Positions 24,565 through 33,320 are shown, counted from the stretch's first letter. The stretch is 64,000 nucleotides of DNA from CALMEC01 sp964628685 (GCA_964628685.1 CAZVNM010000005.1:200979-264978); one strand, 5' to 3'. The notes: generated by a model from the sequence alone, not told the origin. Translations and numbers: made by a program.

Positions 24565-24565
24565 G

Positions 24566-24592
24566 CGTGGCCGAACCTTCGGTTCGCCCACG
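24566..24592 (+). terminator. hairpin terminator directly after relA
   Basis: Two 12-base arms (24566-24577 and 24581-24592) pair at 11 positions around a TTC loop, starting two bases after the relA stop, then a short T-rich stretch (GTTCCTTG). Confidence 0.7.
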
Positions 24593-24701
24593 TTCCTTGA
24601 TGGTTCGGGATCAGACGTTGACGACTCTGATTCGACCGCTGTGGACGGTGCGGTAGGGAAGCCAACGACGGCAGGCACGTGGGTTCGCCTGGGCGGCGAA
24701 C

Positions 24702-24727
24702 GCGGGGGCGCCCTTCGGCGCCCCCGC
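24702..24727 (+). terminator. second hairpin terminator downstream of relA
   Basis: A perfect 11-base GC-only stem (24702-24712 with 24717-24727) closes a CTTC loop. No T-run follows. It lies between relA and the LytR_C gene and probably isolates the two transcripts. Confidence 0.7.
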
Positions 24728-24821
24728 AACCGTCATCCCATCGGGCCGGACGGCGCAGAACGGGCGCGTTCCCCGAACGTCATGCAACCGGGGAAACCCC
24801 GTTCGCGCCCGATATGGCTGA

Positions 24822-24827
24822 TAATCT
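24822..24827 (+). promoter_or_regulatory. -10 box of the LytR_C gene (leaderless type)
   Basis: TAATCT, within TGATAATCT, ends eight bases before the GTG at 24836. No Shine-Dalgarno site is present. Confidence 0.45.
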
Positions 24828-24835
24828 GGCGCGTC

Positions 24836-25639
24836 GTGCAGAAGTGGACCGACCTCCTGACGCCGTCCGCGGCAGCCCTCGCCATCCTGTTCGCGATCGC
24901 GCTCACCATCCAGTCGATCCGGCACGGGCGCGCGGTCAAGCGCCTGGAGTCCCGGATCGCCGACCAGGAGGGGGCGGGCGCACGGGTCTCGCTGGACCGT
25001 CTGCGCGAGCTGCAGAAGCGTGGACGCACCTCCTCGGACGCCGCGCCGGCGACGGCCACGGCAACGCGTCCCGCGGATCCGGGCCCGCGCACCATCCGGC
25101 GCGGACCGAACCTCGCGCCCATCGTCGCCATCCTGGCGGTGGTCGCGGTCATCGCCGGCACCACCTGGTACCTGTTCTTCCGCGGTGACGGTCCGGAGAC
25201 GGCCGGCACCAACGGCACCACGACCACCGCCATCGCCACCCCCAACGGCACGACGACCCAGCAGACACCGGTTCCGGCCGAGAACCTGCGCACCACGCCG
25301 GACGAGAGCCCGCCGGCCCTCCCCGGGGGGAAGGGTGCGTACACGATCATGGTCCAGAACGGGTCCGGCGTGAACGGCGTGGCGGCCAACGTCACCCCTC
25401 GCGTCGCCGGCTTCGGCTACGCCACCACCGACCCGACCAACGCCACGCAGAACGTCAAGCAGTCGTTCGTCGTCTACGTCGACCCGAGCAAGATCGCCGT
25501 CGCCGACAACGTGGCGAAGGACCTGGGCATCAAGCGCATCGCGCCACCCGACGGCGTCGACCTGGGGTCGGGCACCGACGGTGTGGACGCGGTGGTCGTC
25601 GTCGGCAACGACGAGGTCGCGGCCCGCTACCGTCCCTGA
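24836..25639 (+). CDS. membrane protein with LytR C-terminal domain
   Basis: A 267-residue protein with two transmembrane helices (about residues 10-28 and 92-114), a Thr/Pro-rich spacer and a LytR_C domain at about 168-266 (YTIMVQNGSGVNGVAANV, then VVVVGNDE near the end). LytR_C domains occur at the end of LCP wall-ligase proteins and alone in cell-envelope proteins; no LCP catalytic domain is present. I chose the GTG at 24836 because of the TAATCT box; an ATG at 24782 would add 18 residues. The end overlaps the convergent hyuB by 13 bases. Confidence 0.8.
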   Translation: MQKWTDLLTPSAAALAILFAIALTIQSIRHGRAVKRLESRIADQEGAGARVSLDRLRELQKRGRTSSDAAPATATATRPADPGPRTIRRGPNLAPIVAILAVVAVIAGTTWYLFFRGDGPETAGTNGTTTTAIATPNGTTTQQTPVPAENLRTTPDESPPALPGGKGAYTIMVQNGSGVNGVAANVTPRVAGFGYATTDPTNATQNVKQSFVVYVDPSKIAVADNVAKDLGIKRIAPPDGVDLGSGTDGVDAVVVVGNDEVAARYRP

Positions 25640-27183
25640 TCGTCCCGTCCGGCCGGCGGGGCGCCGTACCCACCGCCACCGGGCGTCTCGATCGAAAGCA
25701 CGTCCCCAGGTCGCAGCTCACCCCGCCACTTGGCCGGAAGCGTCCGGCCGTTGAGCGTGGTCCTGCCCGGTGCACCGGGCAGGCCGCCGCGCGCCCCGGA
25801 CGGTCCGTGCTCCCGGCGTTCGGCGAGCACCGACGCGTCCGCGCTCGACAGGAGCTCGATCGCCCGCACCACACCGTCGCCGCCGCGGTGCGCACCTGCG
25901 CCACCCGTGGCGCGACGCAGCCCGTAGCGCACGACCCGGAACGGGAACGTCGTCTCGAGGACCTCCACCGGGGTGTTGCGCGTGTTGCTCATCGCCACGT
26001 GCACCCCGGACGACCCATCCGCGCCCGGTGAGGCGCCCTGGCCGCCGCCGATGGTCTCGTAGTACGTGAACCCCGGTCCGCCGATCACCACGTTGTTCAT
26101 GGTGCCCTGCCCCTGGGCCGGCACCGCCACCGCCTGGCCGAGGGCGGCCAGGAGCACGTCGACGATCCGGCTGGAGGTCTCGACGTTGCCGGCGGCGACG
26201 GCGTGGGGCGGGCCGGCGTTCACCAGCGACCCCTCGGGCGCCAGCACCGTGACCGGTGCGAACGCCCCGGCCGACGCCGGAATGTCCGGGTCGGTCACCG
26301 CCCGGATCACGAAGTAGACGGCCGACCGCGTCACGGCCGGCGGGCAGTTGATGTTGCCGGCCACGGCGTCGGCGGTGCCGGTGAAGTCGACGTGCATCGT
26401 GTCGCCGTCGATCGTGACCGTCACCCGGATCGGGACGGGGTCGGTGCTGATGCCGTCGCCCTCCATCCATTCGGTGGCGCTCCAGCCACCGTCGGGCATC
26501 GCGGCGATGGCCGCACGCGTGCGCCGCTCGGCATAGGCGAGGAGGCCCGCGCAGGCATCGTCGATCGCATCGGCGCCGTGACGCTCGACCAGCTCGGCCA
26601 GCCGGTCACCGGCGATGACGTGGGACGCCAGCTGGGCGGTCAGGTCGCCGCGACGTTCGTCGGGCGTGCGGCTGTTGGCGACGATCAGATCCAGGACGTC
26701 GCGGTTGACGACACCGTCGACCATGATCCGCACCGGCGGGATGACGAGGCCCTCCTGGACGAGCTCACGCGAGCCCGCCGGCATGCTGCCCGGGCTCATG
26801 CCGCCGACGTCGGCGTGGTGGGCGCGGCTCACCGAGTACGCGACCAGCCGGCCGTCGTGGGCGTGCGGCGCGATGAGGGTGATGTCCGGCAGGTGGGTGC
26901 CACCGCGATACGGATCGTTGACCGCCCACACCTCACCGGGGCGCGCGTCGCGGGCGCGCACCGCGTCCACGGCCTCGGGCATCGCCCCGAGGTGCACCGG
27001 GATCGCGGCCGCCTGCACCACCATGCGGCCGGCGGCGTCGAAGACCGCCGTGCTGCAGTCACGGCGCTCGGTGATGTTGGGGCTGTGCGCCGAACGCACG
27101 AGCGCCGCCTCCATCTCCTCCGCGACCGCCCGCAGCGCGTTGCCCATCACCTGCAGTGTCACCGGGTCGAGCTCAGCGCTCAC
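25627..27183 (-). CDS. hyuB: hydantoinase B/oxoprolinase-family protein (HyuB)
   Basis: HyuB-type proteins form the second subunit of ATP-dependent N-methylhydantoinases, 5-oxoprolinases and acetone-carboxylase-like enzymes. The 518-residue protein is full-length and shows ALVRSAHSPNITERRDCSTAVFD in its N-terminal region, WAVNDPYRGGTHLPD with likely metal ligands, VSRAHHADVGGMSPGSMPA, and the glycine-rich end ETPGGGGYG. It starts at a GTG overlapping the end of hyuA by 11 bases, so the subunits are coupled. Substrate (hydantoin, oxoproline or other lactam) cannot be told from sequence. Confidence 0.93.
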   Translation of the reverse strand: MSAELDPVTLQVMGNALRAVAEEMEAALVRSAHSPNITERRDCSTAVFDAAGRMVVQAAAIPVHLGAMPEAVDAVRARDARPGEVWAVNDPYRGGTHLPDITLIAPHAHDGRLVAYSVSRAHHADVGGMSPGSMPAGSRELVQEGLVIPPVRIMVDGVVNRDVLDLIVANSRTPDERRGDLTAQLASHVIAGDRLAELVERHGADAIDDACAGLLAYAERRTRAAIAAMPDGGWSATEWMEGDGISTDPVPIRVTVTIDGDTMHVDFTGTADAVAGNINCPPAVTRSAVYFVIRAVTDPDIPASAGAFAPVTVLAPEGSLVNAGPPHAVAAGNVETSSRIVDVLLAALGQAVAVPAQGQGTMNNVVIGGPGFTYYETIGGGQGASPGADGSSGVHVAMSNTRNTPVEVLETTFPFRVVRYGLRRATGGAGAHRGGDGVVRAIELLSSADASVLAERREHGPSGARGGLPGAPGRTTLNGRTLPAKWRGELRPGDVLSIETPGGGGYGAPPAGRDDQGR

Positions 27184-29095
27184 AGATCACCGTCCCGCCG
27201 TCGTGCGGCCGCGCGGTCCAGCCGTCGGCCAGCCATGCCGTGGCACCGTCCATCGCGAAACCCGCCGGGCCCGTCGTCGGGACCCGTCCCGGCGGCTCGG
27301 CGCCCGCCGTGGGCATCGGTCGCGGCGGGGCGACGGCGGCAAGCCGCATCGTGACGAGCTCCACCGGCGCCCGCGGATCGGACGACCCGCACCACAGTCG
27401 GTGCTCAGCGTGGAAGTCGTCCAGAAGCGCCGCGACCGGCCCGGCGGGGTCCCACGGGACGGTGAGGACGTGCGTCTGGCCGACGTAGCGACAGTCGGCC
27501 GACCAGACGCGGCCCGCCGGCAGCGCCGGGTCGTCCAGACGCGCGGCGAGCCGCGCACGGTCGGCGGCGAGGTCCGCGTGGGTGTCCAGGGGCCGCAGGA
27601 CGCTCAGCGAGACATCCCGCCGCTCGGCCGCGACGACGAGGCCCAGGGCGGCGAGGACGCCGGCGGCCCCCGGCAGGATGATGGTGTGCATGCCCAGCGC
27701 ATCGGCCACGTCGCACGCGTGCAGCGGTCCGGCGCCACCGAACGCCAGGAGCGCCATGCCGCGCGGGTCGACGCCGCGTTCGACGCTCACCACCCGCAGG
27801 GCGCGGGCCATCTCCTGCACGGCGACCGCCACGATGCCGGCGGCGCAGTCCTCGACCGACATGTCGAGCTCACCCGCAAGCCCGGCCACCGCGTCGCGTG
27901 CCGCACCACCGTCCAAGCGCAGGTCGCCGCTGAGCGGCGCGTCCTGCGGGATGCGGCCCAGCACCAGGTTGGCGTCCGTCACCGTCGGCCGTGTGCCGCC
28001 GCGTCCGTAGCAGGCCGGGCCGGGCCTGGCACCCGCCGACTGGGGACCGACGCGAAGCGCGCCACCCGAGTCGGCCCACGCGATGGAGCCGCCGCCGGCC
28101 GAGACGGTGTGGATGTCGAGCATCTGCAGGTGCAGGGGGTGGCCGTTGATCACCGTGGACGGCGTGCGCGCCGGTTCGCCGCGGATGAGGGCAACGTCGC
28201 AGCTGGTGCCGCCCATGTCGAAGGTGAGGACGTCCGGATGTCCGGCGCGCGTCGCGACGGCCGCGGCACCGATCACCCCGGCCGCGGGCCCCGACAGCAC
28301 GGTGAAGGCCGCGTGGCGCGCGGCTGCCGCACGTGGGATCGTGCCGCCGCTCGACTGCATGATGGCCGGCTCGGGCAGGCCGGCGTCCCCGCCCGTGTCG
28401 CCCAGCCGGTCCAGGTACCGGCCGACGACCGGCGCCAGGTGCGCGTCGATGCAGGTGGTGGAGAAGCGCTCGTACTCGCGGATCTCGGGCACGACCTCGC
28501 TCGAGAGGCTCACGTGCACGTGCGGCAGACGCTCGCGCAGCCGGTCCCGGATGCGCCGTTCGTGGTCGGGGAAGCGGAAGCTGAACAGCAGGGCGACCGC
28601 GACGGCGCGCACCCCCAGCGATTCGATCGCGTCGATCGCACGCTCCACCGACCGGTCGTCCAGGGGGACGATGACGCCGTCCGGTCCACAGCGCTCGTCC
28701 ACCTCCAGCCGACGCGTGTGGGGCACGAGGGGAGGGGGGTGGTGCGCGTCCAGCCGGTAGAGGTGTGCGCGGTCCTGGCGGCGCAGCTCGATGAGGTCAC
28801 CGAAACCGGCGGTGGTGATGAGGGCGATGTCGGCGCCGGTCCCCTCGAGCAGGGCGTTCGTCCCCACCGTCATCCCGTGCACGAAGCGGCGGACGTCGGC
28901 CGGGCCGGCACCGGCACGTGCGAGGGCCGCCCGGACGGCCGCGATGACGCCGACGGCCTGGTCCTCGGGGGTGGTCGGGACCTTGGCGATGACGACGGTG
29001 CCGTCACCGGCCAGGAGCGCCGCGTCGGTGAACGTTCCGCCGACGTCGACCCCGACGGCGTACGCGGCGTGATCGTCGGGTGGGGGAGGCGCCAT
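27173..29095 (-). CDS. hyuA: hydantoinase A/oxoprolinase-family protein (HyuA)
   Basis: HyuA is the ATP-binding subunit that activates the lactam for ring opening. The 640-residue protein has the actin/Hsp70-like nucleotide motifs: GVDVGGTFTDAAL near residue 15, GTNALLEG, LSGPAAGVIGA, and TFDMGGTSCDVALI near 300, and the late FGGAGPLHACDVA. It is followed by hyuB. A TAGCGT box nine bases before the ATG and no Shine-Dalgarno site suggest a leaderless transcript. No transporter or regulator is linked. Confidence 0.93.
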   Translation of the reverse strand: MAPPPPDDHAAYAVGVDVGGTFTDAALLAGDGTVVIAKVPTTPEDQAVGVIAAVRAALARAGAGPADVRRFVHGMTVGTNALLEGTGADIALITTAGFGDLIELRRQDRAHLYRLDAHHPPPLVPHTRRLEVDERCGPDGVIVPLDDRSVERAIDAIESLGVRAVAVALLFSFRFPDHERRIRDRLRERLPHVHVSLSSEVVPEIREYERFSTTCIDAHLAPVVGRYLDRLGDTGGDAGLPEPAIMQSSGGTIPRAAAARHAAFTVLSGPAAGVIGAAAVATRAGHPDVLTFDMGGTSCDVALIRGEPARTPSTVINGHPLHLQMLDIHTVSAGGGSIAWADSGGALRVGPQSAGARPGPACYGRGGTRPTVTDANLVLGRIPQDAPLSGDLRLDGGAARDAVAGLAGELDMSVEDCAAGIVAVAVQEMARALRVVSVERGVDPRGMALLAFGGAGPLHACDVADALGMHTIILPGAAGVLAALGLVVAAERRDVSLSVLRPLDTHADLAADRARLAARLDDPALPAGRVWSADCRYVGQTHVLTVPWDPAGPVAALLDDFHAEHRLWCGSSDPRAPVELVTMRLAAVAPPRPMPTAGAEPPGRVPTTGPAGFAMDGATAWLADGWTARPHDGGTVICER

Positions 29096-29104
29096 CGTGG
29101 ACGA

Positions 29105-29110
29105 ACGCTA
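29105..29110 (-). promoter_or_regulatory. -10 box of hyuA-hyuB (leaderless type)
   Basis: TAGCGT on the minus strand ends nine bases before the ATG at 29095, with no Shine-Dalgarno site. Confidence 0.4.
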
Positions 29111-29151
29111 CCGGCCCGGTTGTCGGCGGTCGGGCCGGCCCGCCGGGAGCG

Positions 29152-30063
29152 TCAGGAGGCGACGCGCTGTGCGTACGCCCCGCGGTACGAGGCCCGAAGG
29201 CCGGCGGCGGCCTGACGCGCGGCTGCGGCGGTGCTGTAGGTGCCCGAGAACACCGCGTAGTAGCCGGGACGCAGGGAGCCGTAGTTGTCCGAGACCAGCA
29301 CACCGGCCGACCGGCCCGTGGCCTGCACGCGGCTCTTGAAGCTGTCCGCCTCGGCGCGGTCGCGCACGCTCGAGAGGATCACGGTGTAGCCGTCGCCGCC
29401 GGTCCAGTCGTCGGTGCCGTCCGAGGGCGCCGGGTCGGGGTCCGGGGCCGGGGTGGCGTCGGTTTCGGTGGATCCGAACGGGTCGGGGTCGGGTGGCGTC
29501 GCGTCGGTCTCGCTGGTGGATCCGAACGGGTCGGGGTCGGGTGGCGTGGCGTCGGTTTCGCTGGTGGATCCGAACGGGTCGGCGCCCGTCGTGGATCCGA
29601 ACGGATCGGCCCCCGTGGTGGATCCGAACGGATCGGCGCCCGTGGTGGATCCGAAGGGGTCTGTCCCGGTGGTCGATCCGAACGGGTCGGTGCCGGTGGT
29701 GAACGGTGGCAGACCGGTCATCGTGCCGACCGTGGTCGTCGGAACCGACGCCACCGTGGAGGTCCCGTCGTCCTCGCGCGTGAGGGCGTAGATGACCGCG
29801 CCTCCACCAATGCCGAGCGCGAGCAGGGCGGCGGCGATGACCGGACCCGACGCGCCGCGGCGACGAAGCGGCACCGCCGACGGGGTGGGGGCGCCGCACT
29901 GCAGACAGTACTGCTGGTCGCCGTCGATCGGCGCGCCGCACTCGCCGCAGCCGGGGACGACGACCGGCTCCGGCACCGCCGGCACGTCCGACGCGGGGGC
30001 GTCGCCGCGCGCCGCCGGCGGGTCGGGCTCGTCGCCCGGGAGGATGACGTGTTCGTCGCTCAT
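29152..30063 (-). CDS. zinc-ribbon, single-TM protein with SPOR domain
   Basis: A 303-residue protein. Order: zinc ribbon at about 37-58 (CGECG and CLQCG), one transmembrane helix at about 71-90, a repeat-rich spacer at about 119-196 built from DPFGSTTG-type units, and a C-terminal SPOR-like domain at about 221-300 (GYTVILSSVRDRAEADSFKS, then GYYAVFSGTYST). SPOR domains bind denuded septal peptidoglycan, so a division or wall-remodelling role is possible. The topology would put the zinc ribbon in the cytoplasm. The ATG at 30063 overlaps the stop of the upstream zinc-ribbon gene (ATGA), so the pair is coupled. Confidence 0.8.
   Translation of the reverse strand: MSDEHVILPGDEPDPPAARGDAPASDVPAVPEPVVVPGCGECGAPIDGDQQYCLQCGAPTPSAVPLRRRGASGPVIAAALLALGIGGGAVIYALTREDDGTSTVASVPTTTVGTMTGLPPFTTGTDPFGSTTGTDPFGSTTGADPFGSTTGADPFGSTTGADPFGSTSETDATPPDPDPFGSTSETDATPPDPDPFGSTETDATPAPDPDPAPSDGTDDWTGGDGYTVILSSVRDRAEADSFKSRVQATGRSAGVLVSDNYGSLRPGYYAVFSGTYSTAAAARQAAAGLRASYRGAYAQRVAS
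29472..29708 (-). repeat. 27-bp and about 48-bp tandem repeats in the SPOR gene
   Basis: Five units of nine residues (DPFGSTTGT or DPFGSTTGA) are followed by longer units with SETDATPPDP. The DNA copies are nearly identical, so copy number may vary between strains or be mis-assembled. Confidence 0.75.
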
Positions 30064-30668
30064 GAGCGCTCGGCGTCGACGTCGATCACGGTGGTGGGTG
30101 TCTCGGTCGCGGAGACCTCGATCGGATCGGGCGGCAGCACCCGGGAGCCGCAGCGGAAGCAGAACGCCGCCTCCGTCTGGTACGGCGCACCGCAGCTGAG
30201 GCAGTAACCGGCGATGGGCGGCGTCTTGGTGCGTCGCCGCGCATCGATGTCGACCAGGCTCGCGTCGATGTCGGCGATCCGGCGGTCGATGTCGAGTACC
30301 ACGTCGGCGCGTCGGTTGATCAGCTCGACGTCCTCGATGCCGCGCCGGCGCAGATCGATCGCCAGTCCGCCCACGTGGTAGACGGTGGCCTCCCGCTCGT
30401 CCCACAGCTGCCGACGGTCGCGGCGCAGGGACGACTGGGTCGGCGGGCGCTTGGGCGGCGTCTCCTCCGGAACGACCACGACCTCATCCGGACCTGCCTC
30501 ACCACCGGCGTCGGCGGCCTGGGCGGGCGTCTGCCTGATGGCATCCGGCGACACGACCATCGTCTGCCCGGTGGGATCGGTCGACACCGCCGAGGTGCCC
30601 TCGATGCGATCGGGTCCGATGACGATGAGGTCGTCCGGCGGGGATGGCGTGTCCTGGTGGTCTGTCAC
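30060..30668 (-). CDS. zinc-ribbon protein, coupled to the SPOR gene
   Basis: A 202-residue protein of unknown family. It has a charged, Pro-rich N-terminus, a helical middle part (LRRDRRQLWDEREATVYHVG and a segment with regularly spaced Ile, Asp and Arg, DIDRRIADIDASLVDID) that may be a coiled coil, and a C-terminal zinc ribbon at about 147-168 (CLSCGAPYQ and CFRCGSRV). That ribbon resembles the one in the next protein, suggesting a common ancestor or partner. The GTG at 30668 is preferred, with a TACCCT box eight bases upstream; the longer start at 30695 has less support. Confidence 0.7.
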   Translation of the reverse strand: MTDHQDTPSPPDDLIVIGPDRIEGTSAVSTDPTGQTMVVSPDAIRQTPAQAADAGGEAGPDEVVVVPEETPPKRPPTQSSLRRDRRQLWDEREATVYHVGGLAIDLRRRGIEDVELINRRADVVLDIDRRIADIDASLVDIDARRRTKTPPIAGYCLSCGAPYQTEAAFCFRCGSRVLPPDPIEVSATETPTTVIDVDAERS

Positions 30669-30676
30669 AGTGGGGA

Positions 30677-30682
30677 AGGGTA
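30677..30682 (-). promoter_or_regulatory. -10 box of the zinc-ribbon/SPOR pair (leaderless type)
   Basis: TACCCT on the minus strand ends eight bases before the GTG at 30668, with no Shine-Dalgarno site. Confidence 0.45.
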
Positions 30683-30731
30683 AAGCACGTGTCACCGTTC
30701 CTACGCCGACCGACGTATGATCGTCACAGGT

Positions 30732-31040
30732 TCAGTCCGACGCGGCCTCGGTGAGGGGTGGGATGACCTGGGCATGGGCGACGAAACGCTTCTCGTTGCC
30801 TGACCGATACTGCAAGTCGACCTGGTCTCCTTTGAGGTCGCCGTAGACACCGATGCCGATGCCCAGGACGAACCGGCGCCAGAACCCGAGCGGCGGGGGC
30901 GTCCTGATGGGGCGGCGCACCCGGATCCAACGGCCCTCAACCGTGTACTCCTCGGGTGGGACGCGCACAGAGTTGACGAAGAGCTCCACCTGACCGTCGG
31001 CGTCGGCGGGCAGGGGAACGCTCCAGATGGGCTCGGGCAT
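30732..31040 (-). CDS. small conserved-looking hypothetical protein
   Basis: A 102-residue soluble protein that I do not recognise. It begins MPEPIWSVPLPADADGQVEL and looks beta-rich, with FVNSVRVPPEEYTVEGRWIRV and later VDLQYRSGNEKRFVAHAQ. The ATG at 31040 has a GGAGAG site five bases upstream. It lies between tRNA-Arg and the zinc-ribbon pair on the same strand. No function inferred. Confidence 0.6.
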   Translation of the reverse strand: MPEPIWSVPLPADADGQVELFVNSVRVPPEEYTVEGRWIRVRRPIRTPPPLGFWRRFVLGIGIGVYGDLKGDQVDLQYRSGNEKRFVAHAQVIPPLTEAASD

Positions 31041-31072
31041 CGACTCTCCGAGGGATGTCGCGGATGAGACAG

Positions 31073-31146
<74 letters not shown>

Positions 31147-31170
31147 CCGGTGCGTGCCAGTGTACCGGAC

Positions 31171-31749
31171 ATGGCCCGCACCCCACCCGCACCCGGCACG
31201 ACGGCCGTTCCGGTCCGCATCGCCGTCCTGAGCGACACGCATCTGCCGGCCCGCACGCGCACGCTGCCACAGGCGGCCGTGACCGCCATCCGGTCGGCCG
31301 ACCTGGTCATCCATGCGGGCGACGTGAGCGACATGACGACCCTGGCGCAGCTGCGTGCGATCGGTCCGGCCCTGGTCGCGGTGCACGGCAACGCCGACGA
31401 CGACGAGGTGCGCGGTGCGCTGCCCGCCACCGCCGAGGTGGACGCCGGTGGGGTGCGGATCGGCCTGACGCACAACGGCGGCCCGGAGGCCGGACGCCTC
31501 GCACGGCTGCGCCGGCGCTTTCCGGGATGCGACGTCGTGGTCTTCGGCCACTCCCACATCCCGCTTCACGCCGTCGACGGGGACTTCCGGATCGTCAACC
31601 CGGGAAGCGCCGCCGACCGTCGTCGTCAGCCCCACCATTCGATGGCGCTCATCACCGTCGCGGACGGCGTCGTGGCGGATGTCGCGTTTCTGCGCCTCGA
31701 TCCGCCCGCGGGTCCACTCGACGCGACGCTCGTGCGGACCACCGGCTGA
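31171..31749 (+). CDS. YfcE/MJ0936-type metallophosphoesterase
   Basis: A 192-residue calcineurin-like phosphoesterase of the small YfcE group, usually Mn-dependent phosphodiesterases. Metal-binding motifs appear in order: VLSDTHL (Asp22, His24), VIHAGDVSD, HGNADDDEV, LTHNGG and FGHSHIP. The C-terminal IVNPGSAADRRRQ is also typical. It starts at the ATG at 31171, 24 bases from the divergent tRNA gene. The physiological substrate is unknown. Confidence 0.9.
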   Translation: MARTPPAPGTTAVPVRIAVLSDTHLPARTRTLPQAAVTAIRSADLVIHAGDVSDMTTLAQLRAIGPALVAVHGNADDDEVRGALPATAEVDAGGVRIGLTHNGGPEAGRLARLRRRFPGCDVVVFGHSHIPLHAVDGDFRIVNPGSAADRRRQPHHSMALITVADGVVADVAFLRLDPPAGPLDATLVRTTG

Positions 31750-31817
31750 CGCGACGCCGTCGGCCGTCACGGCACGACCGAACGTGCCCGTAGGGGTTGG
31801 CGCCGGTCGGTGGGGCA

Positions 31818-31823
31818 TAGGAT
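31818..31823 (+). promoter_or_regulatory. -10 box of rnz (leaderless type)
   Basis: TAGGAT ends seven bases before the GTG at 31831, with no Shine-Dalgarno site. A TTGGCG at 31797-31802 could be a -35 but the spacing is only 15. Confidence 0.5.
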
Positions 31824-31830
31824 GCGCCCT

Positions 31831-32826
31831 GTGGATCTCAGCGTCACGTTCATCGGCACCGCAGCCTCGGTACCGACCCGCCGTCGAGGGACCGCGGCCA
31901 CGCTCGTGGCGCGCGGGGGCGAGCGCTGGCTGATCGACTGCGGGGAGGGCACGCAGCGACAGCTCCTTCGTTCGGGCATCGGCCTGGTGGACGTCGACCT
32001 CGTCCTTCTCACCCACATCCACGCCGACCACGTGCTGGGACTGCCCGGGCTCATCAAGACCTACGGGCTGCGCGGCCGGGAGCGGGAGCTTCGGTTGGTG
32101 GGCCCCCGCGGGTTCGGCGCCTTCATGGACCAGATGGCGGGCATCATCGGCCGCCCCGCGTTCCCCCTGCGGATCGACGAGGTGGGGGCCGGTGTGGTGC
32201 ACGAGGCCGAGGGTGTGCACGTGCAGGCCTTCCACACCGACCACAGCGTCCCCTCGGTGGGCTACGCGCTCGTCGAGGACGACCGTCCGGGTGCGTTCGA
32301 TGTGGCGGCCGCACGGGCGCTCGGGGTGCCCGCCGGCCCGCTGTTCGGTGCGCTTCAGCGCGGCGAGACCGTCACCGCCGAGAGCGGCGCACCGGTCACG
32401 CCCAGTCAGGTGATGGGGCCCGCGCGCCATGGTCGCGCCGTGGTGTTCTCGGGCGACACCCGGCCCTGCGAGGCCACCGCCGAGGCCGCCGACGGTGCCG
32501 ACCTGCTGGTGCACGAGGGCACCTTCCTGCACGAGGAGCGGGCGCGCGCGATCGAGACGCGCCACAGCACGGTGGCGGAGGCCGCGACGCTCGCGCGTGA
32601 TGCCGACGTGGCGCTCCTGGCGCTGACCCACCTGTCCAGCCGCTTCCTGCCGCGAAATGCACGCGACGAGGCGGGCGCCGTGTTCGACCGGGTGGTCGTG
32701 CCGAAGGACTTCGACCGGATCGAGATCCCCTACGCCGAGCGTGGGGAGCCGCGGCTCGTCCGCCCCGACAGGGACGGCGATCCCACCCGTCCGCAGCCCG
32801 ATGCGGCGGGCGGGCCGGGCGTCTGA
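31831..32826 (+). CDS. rnz: ribonuclease Z
   Basis: RNase Z removes the 3' trailer of tRNA precursors. The 331-residue protein is a metallo-beta-lactamase fold enzyme with THIHADH (His62, His64, Asp66, His67), VFSGDTRP, LLVHEGTF with the HEAT-like His-Glu of the family, and THLSSR near the end, plus the exosite-like insertion around FMDQMAGIIG. The GTG at 31831 is chosen because of the -10 box and because the protein then starts at the first strand. The neighbouring tRNA-Arg lacks an encoded CCA, so 3' trailer removal by this enzyme would be needed. Confidence 0.93.
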   Translation: MDLSVTFIGTAASVPTRRRGTAATLVARGGERWLIDCGEGTQRQLLRSGIGLVDVDLVLLTHIHADHVLGLPGLIKTYGLRGRERELRLVGPRGFGAFMDQMAGIIGRPAFPLRIDEVGAGVVHEAEGVHVQAFHTDHSVPSVGYALVEDDRPGAFDVAAARALGVPAGPLFGALQRGETVTAESGAPVTPSQVMGPARHGRAVVFSGDTRPCEATAEAADGADLLVHEGTFLHEERARAIETRHSTVAEAATLARDADVALLALTHLSSRFLPRNARDEAGAVFDRVVVPKDFDRIEIPYAERGEPRLVRPDRDGDPTRPQPDAAGGPGV

Positions 32827-32847
32827 CCCCGGCCCGCCCCGATCCGG

Positions 32848-33258
32848 TCAGTCGGGGATGACGAACTCCTGCCCCGGGTAGATGAGGTCCGGGTCCTTGA
32901 TCTTCCCCTTGTTGGCGGCGTAGATCTTCTGCCAGCTGACGCCGAAGCGCTGGCCGATGCCGCTCAGCGTGTCACCCGACTTGACGGTGTAGACGCGCTG
33001 CTTCTTGGGTGCCGCGTGCGTCTTCTTGGGGGCCGGGGGCGCCGGCTTGCGCGCGGGCTCTGCGGCCTTCGGCTTGTCCGCGGGTGCGGCCGGTGCGTCC
33101 GTGGGGGCCTGCGCCGTCGCGTCGGGGGCGGGAGTGGTGGCCTCCGGTGCGGGGGCGGCGGCGTCCGGAGCGCCCTTGGCCTCGGGATCCTTCTTCTCAG
33201 CCTCGGCCTTGGCAAGCGCTTCCTGGCCGGCCTTCCTGATGTCGTCAACGATGCCCAC
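32848..33258 (-). CDS. LysM-domain protein
   Basis: A 136-residue protein: a helical, charged N-terminus (GIVDDIRKAGQEALAKAEAE), an Ala/Pro-rich middle, a Lys/Pro stretch and a C-terminal LysM domain (YTVKSGDTLSGIGQRFGV, ending YPGQEFVIPD). LysM binds peptidoglycan glycan chains. No signal peptide or membrane helix is seen, so it resembles small LysM proteins with a BON-like or stress role, but this is uncertain. The GTG at 33258 has AAAGGGG six bases upstream; a GTG at 33264 is the alternative. Confidence 0.85.
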   Translation of the reverse strand: MGIVDDIRKAGQEALAKAEAEKKDPEAKGAPDAAAPAPEATTPAPDATAQAPTDAPAAPADKPKAAEPARKPAPPAPKKTHAAPKKQRVYTVKSGDTLSGIGQRFGVSWQKIYAANKGKIKDPDLIYPGQEFVIPD

Positions 33259-33320
33259 GGGCACCCCTTTCTGTCGTTCTGGCGTCCGCGTGCCGGACCT
33301 CCCAAGCCTCTACCCCGAGT

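Noticed and set aside
29472..29708. CRISPR-like array in the SPOR gene
   Set aside because: The period is 27 bases with no unique spacers and the repeats are in a coding frame; no CRISPR array is present in the window.
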